Shown: positions 1-6,450, numbered from the stretch's first letter. The stretch is DNA of 7,504 bases from Flavobacteriales bacterium (GCA_024640205.1 JAHEFL010000066.1:1-7504); one strand, 5' to 3'. Translations and numbers: made by a program. Notes: generated from the sequence alone by a model not told the origin.

Positions 1-1
1 C

Positions 2-1102
2 GTGAAGACCGCCGAGGAACTGCTGGATCTGATGGATCAGTTCATGGGTGTGGAGGAATATGTGCTGATGAACACACTGCCCTACGATGGGATCCACCAC
101 ATCGACATGCACATGAAATTGTTGGATGAGGAGACCCTGTTGGTGGGCGAGTTCCCCGTTGGTGTAAGCGATGGTCCTCAGTTGGAAGCGAACCTGTCGG
201 AGATCGCGGCGGACCATGTTTCCGTCTTTGGTTCGCCCTACGAGCTGATACGTATACCCATGATCCCGAGCACGGGTGGCAGCTACCCGCCGAATGGTTA
301 TTACCGCACCTATGCGAATGCGATCTTCATCAACAAGACCATCCTGCTACCCACCTATCGGGAGGAATACGATACCACGGGCATCCGCATCTGGCAGGAG
401 GCCATGCCGGGTTACAAGGTCGTGGGCATTGATTGCGATAACAGCGATGCGAACATCATCAGCGCCAGCGGTGCCATCCACTGCATCACGAAATGCATCG
501 GGGTGGAGGATCCGCTGCTGATCCGGCACCAGCGATTGGATGACACCTACGAGACCGTGAACGACTACATGGTGGATGCGTACATCCGTCACCGGAGTGG
601 TATTGCTTCTGCACAATTGTTCTGGACGGCTGATACGACACAGGGATATGCGTCCGTGGGTATGACCGACATGGGGGACAACAACTGGTCCGCTGCGATA
701 CCCGCTCACCCGGCCGGATCGGAGATCTTCTACTACATCGAAGGCACGGCCAATAGTGGCAAGGTGCAGGTACGTCCGCTCGTGGCACCCGATGGCTGGT
801 GGCACTTCCGGGTGCTGGATATCAGCGCCGGGCTGCCGGATGCGGAAGGTCCTTCGATCGTGGAGGTCTATCCGAATCCCACCTCATCGCTTCTGGTGAT
901 CAGCGTGGACGGTGCGGGCGATGAGCGTGTGAGCATCACGCTCACCGATGCCTTGGGCCGACAGGTGATGAACATCCAACAGGGTCGCATGCACAAGGAC
1001 GGTCGCGTCTTCGCGGATCTTAGCGGACTAAGCGATGGAGCATACCTGTTGGTGGTGCAGAACGAACAAGGCCGAAGCGTGCAGCGGGTGGTGAAACGCT
1101 GA
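2..1102 (+). CDS. Secreted agmatine/peptidylarginine deiminase-family protein with T9SS sorting domain (5' truncated)
   Basis: This is the C-terminal 366 codons of a guanidino-group-modifying enzyme (PAD_porph / agmatine deiminase superfamily), which hydrolyses an arginine-type guanidinium to a ureido group plus ammonia. The reading frame is open to the window edge. The GTG at base 2 falls inside the catalytic fold, so the true start and the N-terminal part of the fold lie upstream. In the visible residues, HIDMH at 33-37 supplies the catalytic His33 and Asp35. YANAIFINKTILLPTY at 104-119 matches the conserved Asn-containing strand. GAIHCITK at 157-164 carries the nucleophile Cys161. An Ig-like domain (about 185-270) follows, then a type A sorting domain (about 287-366) with VYPNPTSS, ALGR and a C-terminal VVKR. 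This indicates export through the T9SS and anchoring at, or release from, the cell surface. Sorting domain and Ig-like module resemble the layout of the P. gingivalis enzyme. Whether the substrate is peptidyl-arginine, free arginine or agmatine cannot be told, because the upstream substrate-binding residues are missing. Confidence 0.88.
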   Translation: MKTAEELLDLMDQFMGVEEYVLMNTLPYDGIHHIDMHMKLLDEETLLVGEFPVGVSDGPQLEANLSEIAADHVSVFGSPYELIRIPMIPSTGGSYPPNGYYRTYANAIFINKTILLPTYREEYDTTGIRIWQEAMPGYKVVGIDCDNSDANIISASGAIHCITKCIGVEDPLLIRHQRLDDTYETVNDYMVDAYIRHRSGIASAQLFWTADTTQGYASVGMTDMGDNNWSAAIPAHPAGSEIFYYIEGTANSGKVQVRPLVAPDGWWHFRVLDISAGLPDAEGPSIVEVYPNPTSSLLVISVDGAGDERVSITLTDALGRQVMNIQQGRMHKDGRVFADLSGLSDGAYLLVVQNEQGRSVQRVVKR

Positions 1103-1121
1103 GCGATCCGGATACTGAATG

Positions 1122-1151
1122 AAAAGGCCCCCGAATTCCGGGGGCCTTTTT
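1122..1151. terminator. Bidirectional rho-independent terminator between convergent genes
   Basis: A near-perfect hairpin pairs AAAAGGCCCCCG (1122-1133) with CGGGGGCCTTTT (1139-1150) around a 5-base AATTC loop. The GC core is flanked by an A-tract on the left and a T-tract on the right, so it reads as an intrinsic terminator on both strands. It lies 19 bases after the stop of the deiminase gene (plus) and 19 bases after the stop of the 720-residue cargo gene (minus), so it probably ends both transcripts. Confidence 0.9.
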
Positions 1152-1170
1152 ATTTCCAATGAGCCGATGA

Positions 1171-3333
1171 TCACTCTTTGATGAACCGGCCAAGCAGCCT
1201 CCCATCAAGGGTGTTGCGAAGCGAATACATTCCCGGCACCAGACCGCTGACCGATAGGACATGAGAACCGCTTGCAGCATCATTCACGCTCATGACGATC
1301 CTTCCCTGCGCATCGATCACATCCCACCGCGCGGTACCGTTCCATCCATCGATGGTGAGCAGCTCGCGCGTAGGAACAGGTCGCAGTGTGATGCCATTCT
1401 CTCGGGAACCTTCCGCCAGATGGGTGCTGATGTCGCCTTCCAAACACACAATGAATTCTCCTGCCTGTCCACCGCCTGCGTTCCACACGCGTAGGAAGTG
1501 GTCCGCCCCCTGTTCCAGGCCGCTTACAAGAATGGCTTCGGTCACATCGGTCCAGCACGCGATGTAGGGATCGTTCGCACAGGAGCTGTACAGCGCAGCG
1601 TGGATCACACCGGCCGTGGTAGCTTCCAGAAGTATCTCCACTTCGGATACGTTCTGTGTATTGAACTGGTACCAGACATCCACGATGGGAGCGAAGGGAA
1701 TGCAGGGCGGGTTGGGCAGCGCGGGTGCGAAGGCGCAGGTGTTACTACCCGTTACGGTCTCACAACCGCCCGGCAAGGTCATTTGCAGCACGGTGGCTCC
1801 CGCACAGTCATCGTTCTCCGCCACCGGTGAGCAGGAAGGCGCACAGCTCATGGTCAGCGTGAAGAGCCCTTGGGCCTGGCCATAGCCATGCACAAGCACC
1901 AGGTATTCCTCCCCCAGGGTGCTGGGGAAGGAGAGCTGGGAGGAATTGTTCCCGCAACCCGGGGAATCATCGTTGCCCGCCACGCACTCGAGGGAGTCGC
2001 ATGCGCCGGTGAACACGCTGATCTTCGAATCGTAGTTCGTTTGTCCGCACGTGCTCATCGTGATCACCTCACCGGTCCCTACACAGGAGTACCATAGGCC
2101 TTTGGTGGTGATGTTGGCTGAAGCGCAGGTTGGACCACTGGCGGGCAGTCCGGTGACCGTGTTGCCGGATAAGGCCACACCACATTCGATCGCTGCGGCA
2201 TTGGCGCAGGTGGCATTGGGAGCAGTGAGGAAGGGTGGTGTGGAGAACTCGAAGGGCCCGAGCAAAGCGCCCGGTTCATTGTCGCAGATCTCCACCAGGT
2301 AGACTTCATAGTCCGTGTCCAGCGCCAGGCCACCGATCGTTACAGGCGGACCATCAGCGCCCACGACGCCTGCAATGGTCGTCCCTTCACCGGGTATGAA
2401 TCCGGCAGGACCGAATTCCAGCTCGTAAATGGCACCATCATTCCAACTATCCCAGGTCACCGTTGCCACTGTATCCAGGGCGGTTACGGACACATCCTCC
2501 GGATCGGGACAGGTATTGCAGCTCAGATCCAAGGTGAAATTCCCTACGTTATTGTTGAATCCTTGTACGAGGACCTGGTAGGTCTCATCCGGATCGGCGA
2601 ACCATGTGACCGTGGAACATAGGCCCTGTCCAGGTGTATCATCATTGCCCGCCACGCAGGAAATGACCCCGCAGGTGCCACTATACACATTGATCTTCGT
2701 GTCGTAGGAGAAGGCACTGCACGTACTGACGACCGCCTGCCCTCCAATGCCGGAAATGGTGTACCAGACCCCCGGGGCTGAAATGGACGTGCCGCAGTCG
2801 AATGCCTCATCTGGGAATGCACCAAGAGTGGTCCCTTCAATGCTCTCCCCACACGCGATGGGGATGGCACCGGAGCAATCGTCATTCTCGATCACCTCAC
2901 ATTCGACCGAGAGTTCAAATGTGCCTACGGCACCATTGTATCCCTGCACCAGGATGTAGTAGGTGGTGCCGCCATTGCCTACGAAGCTCACGCTCGACCC
3001 GAGGTTGCAGCCCGGGCTGTCGTCATTACCACCCACGCAGCTGATCGTTCCGCAACTGCCGGAATACACATTGAGCTTGGTGTCGTAACTGTTCGAGGTG
3101 CAGGTGGAGACGGTGATCGCCGCATTCATACCCGGCAATTCGTACCACACACCCGGTGCTGAGATACCGGTGCCACATTCGAAGGCTTCGTCCGGTTCTG
3201 CTGTTGCCGTGGAGCCCGTGACCACTTCACCACAGGCGATGAGCATGGCGGTGTCACAATTGTCGTTCGCAGGAGGCTGGGCCACCACGCATGTCAGGGA
3301 TAGAATGGCAAGGGCCAGGGTAGGAATTCGCAT
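1171..3333 (-). CDS. Secreted multidomain protein: four PPC-like Cys-rich modules, FN3-like domain, T9SS sorting domain
   Basis: This 720-residue exported protein has no visible enzymatic motif; an adhesive or structural surface role is inference. The ATG at 3333-3331 opens a clear signal peptide (residues 1-19, cleavage likely after VVAQ). Four related beta-rich modules follow at about 22-145, 149-272, 373-497 and 506-632. They resemble the bacterial pre-peptidase C-terminal fold. Each opens with an N-D/A-x-C motif and closes on a beta strand ending in cysteine. Modules 1-3 share GVWY/GLWY, STC, YDTK or YDSK, VYSG or VFTG, and GNDD(S/T)PG. An FN3-like domain (about 274-366) separates modules 2 and 3. 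The C-terminus (about 647-720) is a type A sorting domain with DAQGR and GMYSL, but with PVPT in place of the usual PNPT. Module 4 is divergent. The gene lies 96 bases downstream of the beta-barrel gene and ends at the shared terminator. Family membership as a T9SS cargo is firm; molecular function is unknown. Confidence 0.9.
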   Translation of the reverse strand: MRIPTLALAILSLTCVVAQPPANDNCDTAMLIACGEVVTGSTATAEPDEAFECGTGISAPGVWYELPGMNAAITVSTCTSNSYDTKLNVYSGSCGTISCVGGNDDSPGCNLGSSVSFVGNGGTTYYILVQGYNGAVGTFELSVECEVIENDDCSGAIPIACGESIEGTTLGAFPDEAFDCGTSISAPGVWYTISGIGGQAVVSTCSAFSYDTKINVYSGTCGVISCVAGNDDTPGQGLCSTVTWFADPDETYQVLVQGFNNNVGNFTLDLSCNTCPDPEDVSVTALDTVATVTWDSWNDGAIYELEFGPAGFIPGEGTTIAGVVGADGPPVTIGGLALDTDYEVYLVEICDNEPGALLGPFEFSTPPFLTAPNATCANAAAIECGVALSGNTVTGLPASGPTCASANITTKGLWYSCVGTGEVITMSTCGQTNYDSKISVFTGACDSLECVAGNDDSPGCGNNSSQLSFPSTLGEEYLVLVHGYGQAQGLFTLTMSCAPSCSPVAENDDCAGATVLQMTLPGGCETVTGSNTCAFAPALPNPPCIPFAPIVDVWYQFNTQNVSEVEILLEATTAGVIHAALYSSCANDPYIACWTDVTEAILVSGLEQGADHFLRVWNAGGGQAGEFIVCLEGDISTHLAEGSRENGITLRPVPTRELLTIDGWNGTARWDVIDAQGRIVMSVNDAASGSHVLSVSGLVPGMYSLRNTLDGRLLGRFIKE
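1438..1818 (-). repeat. Divergent PPC-like module 4 of the 720-residue cargo
   Basis: Residues 506-632 open with NDDC and contain VDVWYQF and a closing strand ending EFIVC, as the other modules do. They lack the YDTK and GNDDSPG motifs and have a longer opening loop rich in proline and cysteine. It is therefore a distant member of the set rather than a recent copy. Confidence 0.55.
1843..2217 (-). repeat. PPC-like Cys-rich module 3 of the 720-residue cargo
   Basis: Residues 373-497 keep the same eight cysteine positions (376, 384, 403, 429, 445, 450, 460, 497) and add one more, C417, inside GLWYSC. Motifs are NATC, YDSKISVFTG and GNDDSPGC. It is separated from module 2 by the FN3-like domain encoded at about 2236-2514. 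Confidence 0.75.
2518..2889 (-). repeat. PPC-like Cys-rich module 2 of the 720-residue cargo
   Basis: Residues 149-272 repeat module 1 almost position for position. Cysteines are at 153, 161, 180, 205, 221, 226, 239 and 272. Motifs are NDDC, ISAPGVWYTISG, STC, SYDTKINVYSG and GNDDTPG. The final acidic loop lacks the cysteine directly after PG and has C239 four residues later instead. Confidence 0.8.
2899..3270 (-). repeat. PPC-like Cys-rich module 1 of the 720-residue cargo
   Basis: Residues 22-145 form the first module, with eight cysteines at 26, 34, 53, 78, 94, 99, 109 and 145. Key motifs are NDNC, GVWYELPG, STC, SYDTKLNVYSG and GNDDSPGC. It is the closest relative of module 2, and the likeness is also visible in the DNA around the segment encoding PDEAF-CGT-ISAPGVWY. 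Confidence 0.8.
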
Positions 3334-3350
3334 GGATGAGGGATGAGGGA

Positions 3351-3358
3351 CGAATATA
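3351..3358 (-). promoter_or_regulatory. Candidate Bacteroidota -7 element upstream of the 720-residue cargo gene
   Basis: On the minus strand this reads TATATTCG, one mismatch from the Bacteroidota TAnnTTTG consensus. It ends 17 bases before the ATG. No TTG-type -33 element at normal spacing is visible: the nearest TTG (3386-3388) is 27 bases away. The assignment is therefore tentative, and read-through from the upstream barrel gene is the alternative. Confidence 0.3.
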
Positions 3359-3429
3359 GGGGCCTCCGCCCGGTGCTCCCCTGTCCAACATCACGGCCTT
3401 CGGGACCAAATGCGGTTGCTTGGTTCGGC

Positions 3430-4218
3430 TCAGCGTTTCCGGTTCACACGCATCCGGTCCGGGTCCTCATGGAAATAATAGCGCAGGTCCAACGTGAGGT
3501 AACTGCCGTCCAGGGTGGTGCGGTTGGTATAGGGGAAGAAATTCGGGCCATAGTAGGTAAGGTCCGCAGTGGCCATATCGTTGAACGGCCGGTGGTAGGT
3601 GGCACCGAGGTAGATCGTGCCGGAAGTCTCTGTGCGGTATTCCACACCCATGTTACCCAGCACGCTGAACTGCGCCCATTGATTGCGGAACATATAGATA
3701 CGGCCGCTCTCGATATCCTGCTGGGCATCGCTCGGGTACATATCCAGGGAAAAGCCGAGGGCGCTGTTCATCCAGGTCCGTTCACCCAAACGGATGTACA
3801 CCAGACCGGTCACGGGAACCTCATAGCCCACGTACCGGACCTGGTCGCTTTCGCTGTATCCGCTCGTGTCGTTGGTCATGGAGAAGCGGTACCTCCGGGT
3901 GATCTGGCCAATGCCGGTCTCGAGCGAAATGGAATTGGTGAGACCCACACGCACGCTCATGCCGAAAGCGAAGCCACCGGTCAGTTCGATGGTGCTCAGC
4001 AGATCGGGTGCTTCCACCACGGTCAACGGGTCGAAGAATTCCAAGGGAATGACCGGCTTCACTTGCAGGCCAAAGGTGGTGACGCCTATCTGGGCGCTCA
4101 GGATTGCCGGAAAGATCAGCGATGCGAACAGACCTACAGCTCGCCTCCTTCCGAAGAGACCATCAACTGCTGACCGACCCTGAGGGTGGAGCGTCGCGAT
4201 ATGCCGTTCAGTTCGCAC
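3430..4218 (-). CDS. Outer-membrane beta-barrel protein (PorT/OmpA-barrel-like), start uncertain
   Basis: This is a predicted small outer-membrane barrel. It begins with RRR (residues 24-26 counted from the GTG at 4218), a hydrophobic stretch (27-40) and SAQ as likely signal-peptidase site. The rest consists of alternating hydrophobic/polar strands rich in Tyr and Phe, for example 81-100, 128-143, 181-195 and 201-210. The last strand, SYLTLDLRYYF (239-249), is followed by a charged 13-residue tail. No ATG exists in frame before the signal peptide; GTG at 4218 is the only standard start. It overlaps the preceding peptidase gene by 85 bases and leaves a long 23-residue stretch before RRR. An AGGAGG sequence lies near the end of the peptidase gene, but no standard in-frame start follows it. 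The long antisense frame over this gene shows no domain or secretion pattern. Substrate or partner is unknown; a general barrel call is the most that can be supported. Confidence 0.75.
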   Translation of the reverse strand: MRTERHIATLHPQGRSAVDGLFGRRRAVGLFASLIFPAILSAQIGVTTFGLQVKPVIPLEFFDPLTVVEAPDLLSTIELTGGFAFGMSVRVGLTNSISLETGIGQITRRYRFSMTNDTSGYSESDQVRYVGYEVPVTGLVYIRLGERTWMNSALGFSLDMYPSDAQQDIESGRIYMFRNQWAQFSVLGNMGVEYRTETSGTIYLGATYHRPFNDMATADLTYYGPNFFPYTNRTTLDGSYLTLDLRYYFHEDPDRMRVNRKR

Positions 4219-5291
4219 AGGGCGTTGATGCTGGTGCCGTATTGCTCGGCGATGGCGTAAAGATGCTCACCTTTCCGCACGGTGTGGAATCGGGTCCCCA
4301 GTGCGTAAGCAGCAAAGCTCCAACGCGTGCGCTTCAGAACAAGTGTGTCACAGGTCAGTTCACCCGAGGAAAGGTCGATGAAGCGGGAGGGATCGATGGG
4401 AATGCCTTTGAAACGAACTTCCATGTGCAGATGCGGGCCGGTGCTGCGACCCGTACTACCACCCAAGCCGATGCGATCCCCGGCATCCACCACATCGCCC
4501 ACGACCACCTTGGTACGATGCAAATGGGCATAGAAGGTCTCGAGGCCGTTGTAATGGCGCACCACCACGATGCGCCCGTAGCTGCCGAAGTATCCGGCAT
4601 AGCGCACCACACCGGGGAACATGCTCACCACGGGGTCCCAGGTGTTCAGGTTCAGGTCCACCCCGTTATGGGCCCGTCCATCCCGCCAGCCGAATCGGGA
4701 TGTGAGCACGCCCGGTACCGGCATGTGGAACCCGCATTCCTGATAGGCATCGACAAGGCGCACCAACACCACGCTATCATTCGAGGATAGCTCCGGACCA
4801 TAAGCGTTCGGGGTGGAAGTGATCCAATCACCGTATAGCTGGTCCCCTGGAATGGCAGTGTTCCCATACCAATCCACGAACAAGGCATCATCCACCGCTT
4901 TCTGGCTGGGCATCTCGCTCGCGTAGAGGTTCAGCTCATTGATGAGTGCATAAGGCACATGATCCATCTCGAACAAGGAATCGATCAACACGACGAGTTC
5001 CTCCTCATCCATGGTCCGGATCCGCTGGAACAGGCGGAGGTCCCGTATCAGGTCCTCCGGGGCGCTTTCGAGGGCGCAGAGGGAATCGAGCAGGGCGTCG
5101 ATGCGTTCGTCGGTAAGGGCCTCATCGCCATCGAGGATCTTGTCATCGCCGTACATCACCAGCGCGCTCACCGTATCAGGTCCCAGGGACCTTTTGGAAG
5201 GCGGATCATGGACTTCACCAGCGCGCGCAAGCACGGGCCACATGGCACACATGCCTATCAGGATCAGGGCCTTATGAAGGGCGCCGTTCAT
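4134..5291 (-). CDS. Secreted M23-family metallopeptidase with C-terminal LysM
   Basis: This is a predicted periplasmic zinc endopeptidase acting on peptidoglycan cross-links (LytM/lysostaphin type). Of 385 residues, 1-24 form a signal peptide ending LARA, with no lipobox. An acidic helical region at about 40-125 holds two copies of a 35-residue unit. The M23 domain (about 190-305) has SRFGWRDGRAHNGVD with zinc ligands His208 and Asp212, YAHLH with catalytic His256, and GPHLHMEV with His287 and zinc ligand His289. All the expected LytM catalytic residues are present, so it should be active rather than a degenerate activator. A single LysM (about 335-380, starting HTVRKGEHLYAIAEQYGTS) should bind the glycan strand. 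The ATG at 5291 is preceded by GGAAGAAAC, a modest ribosome-binding sequence. Its 3' end overlaps the beta-barrel gene, which suggests co-expression of two envelope proteins. The M23 and LysM calls are firm; the cellular role (growth, division or remodelling) is not determined. Confidence 0.93.
   Translation of the reverse strand: MNGALHKALILIGMCAMWPVLARAGEVHDPPSKRSLGPDTVSALVMYGDDKILDGDEALTDERIDALLDSLCALESAPEDLIRDLRLFQRIRTMDEEELVVLIDSLFEMDHVPYALINELNLYASEMPSQKAVDDALFVDWYGNTAIPGDQLYGDWITSTPNAYGPELSSNDSVVLVRLVDAYQECGFHMPVPGVLTSRFGWRDGRAHNGVDLNLNTWDPVVSMFPGVVRYAGYFGSYGRIVVVRHYNGLETFYAHLHRTKVVVGDVVDAGDRIGLGGSTGRSTGPHLHMEVRFKGIPIDPSRFIDLSSGELTCDTLVLKRTRWSFAAYALGTRFHTVRKGEHLYAIAEQYGTSINALCELNGISRRSTLRVGQQLMVSSEGGEL
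4144..4152 (-). promoter_or_regulatory. Strong Shine-Dalgarno-like sequence at the peptidase/barrel junction
   Basis: The minus strand reads GGAAGGAGG here, ending 7 bases before the TAG stop of the peptidase gene. In the barrel frame the first codon resembling a start downstream is CTG (4129-4131), 12 bases away, and it would cut off the arginines of the signal peptide. The match may simply be the coding sequence for Glu-Gly-Gly. It is noted because it bears on where the barrel protein starts. Confidence 0.3.
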
Positions 5292-5358
5292 GTTTCTTCC
5301 GGGCTGGTTCCTATGCGGGAAGATCTCCTTGCACGGACCTTCTACGCATCAACGGCCG

Positions 5359-5366
5359 CGAAGATA
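5359..5366 (-). promoter_or_regulatory. Candidate Bacteroidota -7 element upstream of the M23 peptidase gene
   Basis: The minus strand reads TATCTTCG, one mismatch from TAnnTTTG, placed in the 111-base gap between the small membrane protein gene and the peptidase ATG. It would give a leader of roughly 60 bases. No clear -33 TTG partner was found, so support is limited to the match and the location. It has the same TAnnTTCG form as the candidate ahead of the 720-residue cargo gene. Confidence 0.3.
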
Positions 5367-5402
5367 CCTGCCGAGGATGATCGGTGACTTCGATGACCTG
5401 CC

Positions 5403-5732
5403 TCAACCGTTCCGCCACCAGCCCATCACAGCCAGGGCCAGCAGCAGCAGAAAAAGGCCGAGCAGTCCCCAACGCAGAGTGCGGTCCCCAACGAAAGGCG
5501 TTCGATGCCGACCCAGCACCGTGTAATTGATCCGGATCGCGGATTCCCGGTGCCGTTGTTTCACACCCACCAAGTGCGGCCCCGCATCTTCCAGATCAGC
5601 TTCGTAGGGAATACTCGCCGATCGCAGACCTTCGAGGAATTCATCCGCCAGCTCGCGGTCACCGAAACGGAACACCATCCAATGCGGCTCCGTTGGGTGG
5701 TCGTCGAAATTCGTAAGGTTCAGCAGGGCCAT
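5403..5732 (-). CDS. Small C-terminally membrane-anchored protein of unknown function
   Basis: This 109-residue protein is not one I recognise with certainty. Residues about 15-62 look like a small alpha/beta domain: a strand HWMVFRFGD, a helix RELADEFLEGLRSASI, and a strand around Tyr43-Glu44. This arrangement resembles small DUF2007-like putative signal-transducing domains, which is a resemblance by eye only. Residues about 88-106 are one strong transmembrane helix (WGLLGLFLLLLALAVMGWW) followed by a short RNG tail. No signal peptide is present. The domain order suggests a tail-anchored inner-membrane protein facing the cytoplasm. It starts 12 bases after the nitroreductase stop and so is probably translated from the same message. 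No good Shine-Dalgarno sequence precedes the ATG. Confidence 0.8.
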   Translation of the reverse strand: MALLNLTNFDDHPTEPHWMVFRFGDRELADEFLEGLRSASIPYEADLEDAGPHLVGVKQRHRESAIRINYTVLGRHRTPFVGDRTLRWGLLGLFLLLLALAVMGWWRNG

Positions 5733-5744
5733 GTGCGTATCGGG

Positions 5745-6332
5745 TCACTCCTCCAACCAGGTCATCACCTGATCCAATGGTTTACGGAAGCCCTTGGGCC
5801 ATTCGATCGCGGGATAACCGATGAAAAGTAGACCGAGGGCACGATCCTCCTCTTCCAAGCGCAGGAGTTCCTTCATGCGATCACCGAGCAAGGCACCACC
5901 CGTGGCCCAGAAAGCACCCAGGCCATAGGCAGCGCAGGTCAGCTGCATGTTCTGCACCGCGCAGGCCACCGCCATCAGTTCATCCAGTTCGGTGATCTTC
6001 CTCTTCGGATCCCGCTTCATGCCAATGCCAAGCACCACACTGCTCTGAAGAGGCCGCTGGGTCATGTTGTCAAATTTCCGCTGAAGGAATTTTTCCTCCG
6101 GCGTAGTGCGCCGATACTCCTCACCCAGGGAACGCGATAGGCGTTCGCGAGCGCTGCCGCTGAACACGGTGATGCGCCAAGGTTGTGTCATCCCATGTGA
6201 AGGCGCCCAGGTACCATTGCTGATGATGCGTTCCACGATCTCGCGATGTACCACACGATCGGTGTAGTCCTTGGGATACACGGTACGCCGATGGCGGACC
6301 AGCTCCGAGATCTCGCTGACACTGAATTTCAT
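5745..6332 (-). CDS. Nitroreductase family FMN-dependent oxidoreductase (YdjA-like)
   Basis: This 195-residue protein has the length and layout of single-domain nitroreductases, cytoplasmic FMN enzymes that reduce nitro compounds, quinones or related acceptors with NAD(P)H. Visible motifs are the N-terminal RHRRT (13-17), where arginines contact the FMN phosphate; APSHGMTQPWR (43-53), the canonical FMN-binding/substrate segment in its SHG-containing, YdjA-like form; an ACAVQNMQLTCAAYGLGAFW helix (123-142) matching the conserved A-x-QNM-L-A-A-x-x-x-G dimer helix; and GLLFIGYP (167-174), the closing strand near FMN. The start MKFSVSEISELVRHRR fits the family. The physiological substrate cannot be inferred. 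The gene is followed after 12 bases by the small membrane protein gene and diverges from the T9SS cargo gene starting at 6451. Confidence 0.92.
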   Translation of the reverse strand: MKFSVSEISELVRHRRTVYPKDYTDRVVHREIVERIISNGTWAPSHGMTQPWRITVFSGSARERLSRSLGEEYRRTTPEEKFLQRKFDNMTQRPLQSSVVLGIGMKRDPKRKITELDELMAVACAVQNMQLTCAAYGLGAFWATGGALLGDRMKELLRLEEEDRALGLLFIGYPAIEWPKGFRKPLDQVMTWLEE

Positions 6333-6450
6333 GGTGCAAATAGAAGCATCCTCACGTATTGATCGTCATCCAGGGTCCCTCAGGCAGCGTTCGGATGGCA
6401 AGTCCTGTCATACCTTCCGCACGGAAACCATAACGAACAAACCTGAAGGC
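6333..6450. promoter_or_regulatory. Divergent intergenic region, presumed promoters for the nitroreductase and the T9SS cargo gene
   Basis: These 118 bases separate two divergently transcribed starts and must hold their promoters unless those lie inside the genes. On the plus strand, TACCTTCC (6411-6418) with TTCG (6390-6393) 17 bases upstream is a poor match to the Bacteroidota pattern. On the minus strand, TCTATTTG ends 5 bases before the nitroreductase ATG, too close for a normal leader. No strong operator palindrome or terminator was seen. Confidence 0.4.

Noticed and set aside
347..805. A 152-codon minus-strand open frame antisense to the deiminase
   Set aside because: The plus strand encodes a clear catalytic core, and the antisense product has no recognisable domain.
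3359..3385. GGGG...CCCC pairing between the barrel gene and the 720-residue cargo gene as a terminator
   Set aside because: The stem is short, the loop is long and no T-tract follows, so it does not support an intrinsic terminator.
3343..4173. A 276-codon plus-strand open frame antisense to the beta-barrel gene
   Set aside because: It starts with ATG and is longer than the barrel frame, but its product shows no signal peptide, domain or family pattern. The minus strand shows a signal peptide and alternating beta strands. Long antisense frames are common in GC-rich coding DNA.
4104..4790. A 228-codon plus-strand open frame antisense to the M23 peptidase
   Set aside because: It lies over the unmistakable M23 and LysM coding sequence, and its His-rich product mirrors that gene's codon pattern; it has no recognisable features.
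6336..6345. TATTTG-like sequence just before the nitroreductase ATG as a promoter for a leaderless message
   Set aside because: The match to TAnnTTTG has a mismatch at the important second base, no -33 partner is visible, and the spacing would place the transcript start almost on the ATG.
6271..6450. A 60-codon upstream extension of the cargo gene starting at 6451
   Set aside because: It would overlap the nitroreductase start antisense by about 60 bases and bury a well-formed signal peptide inside the protein.
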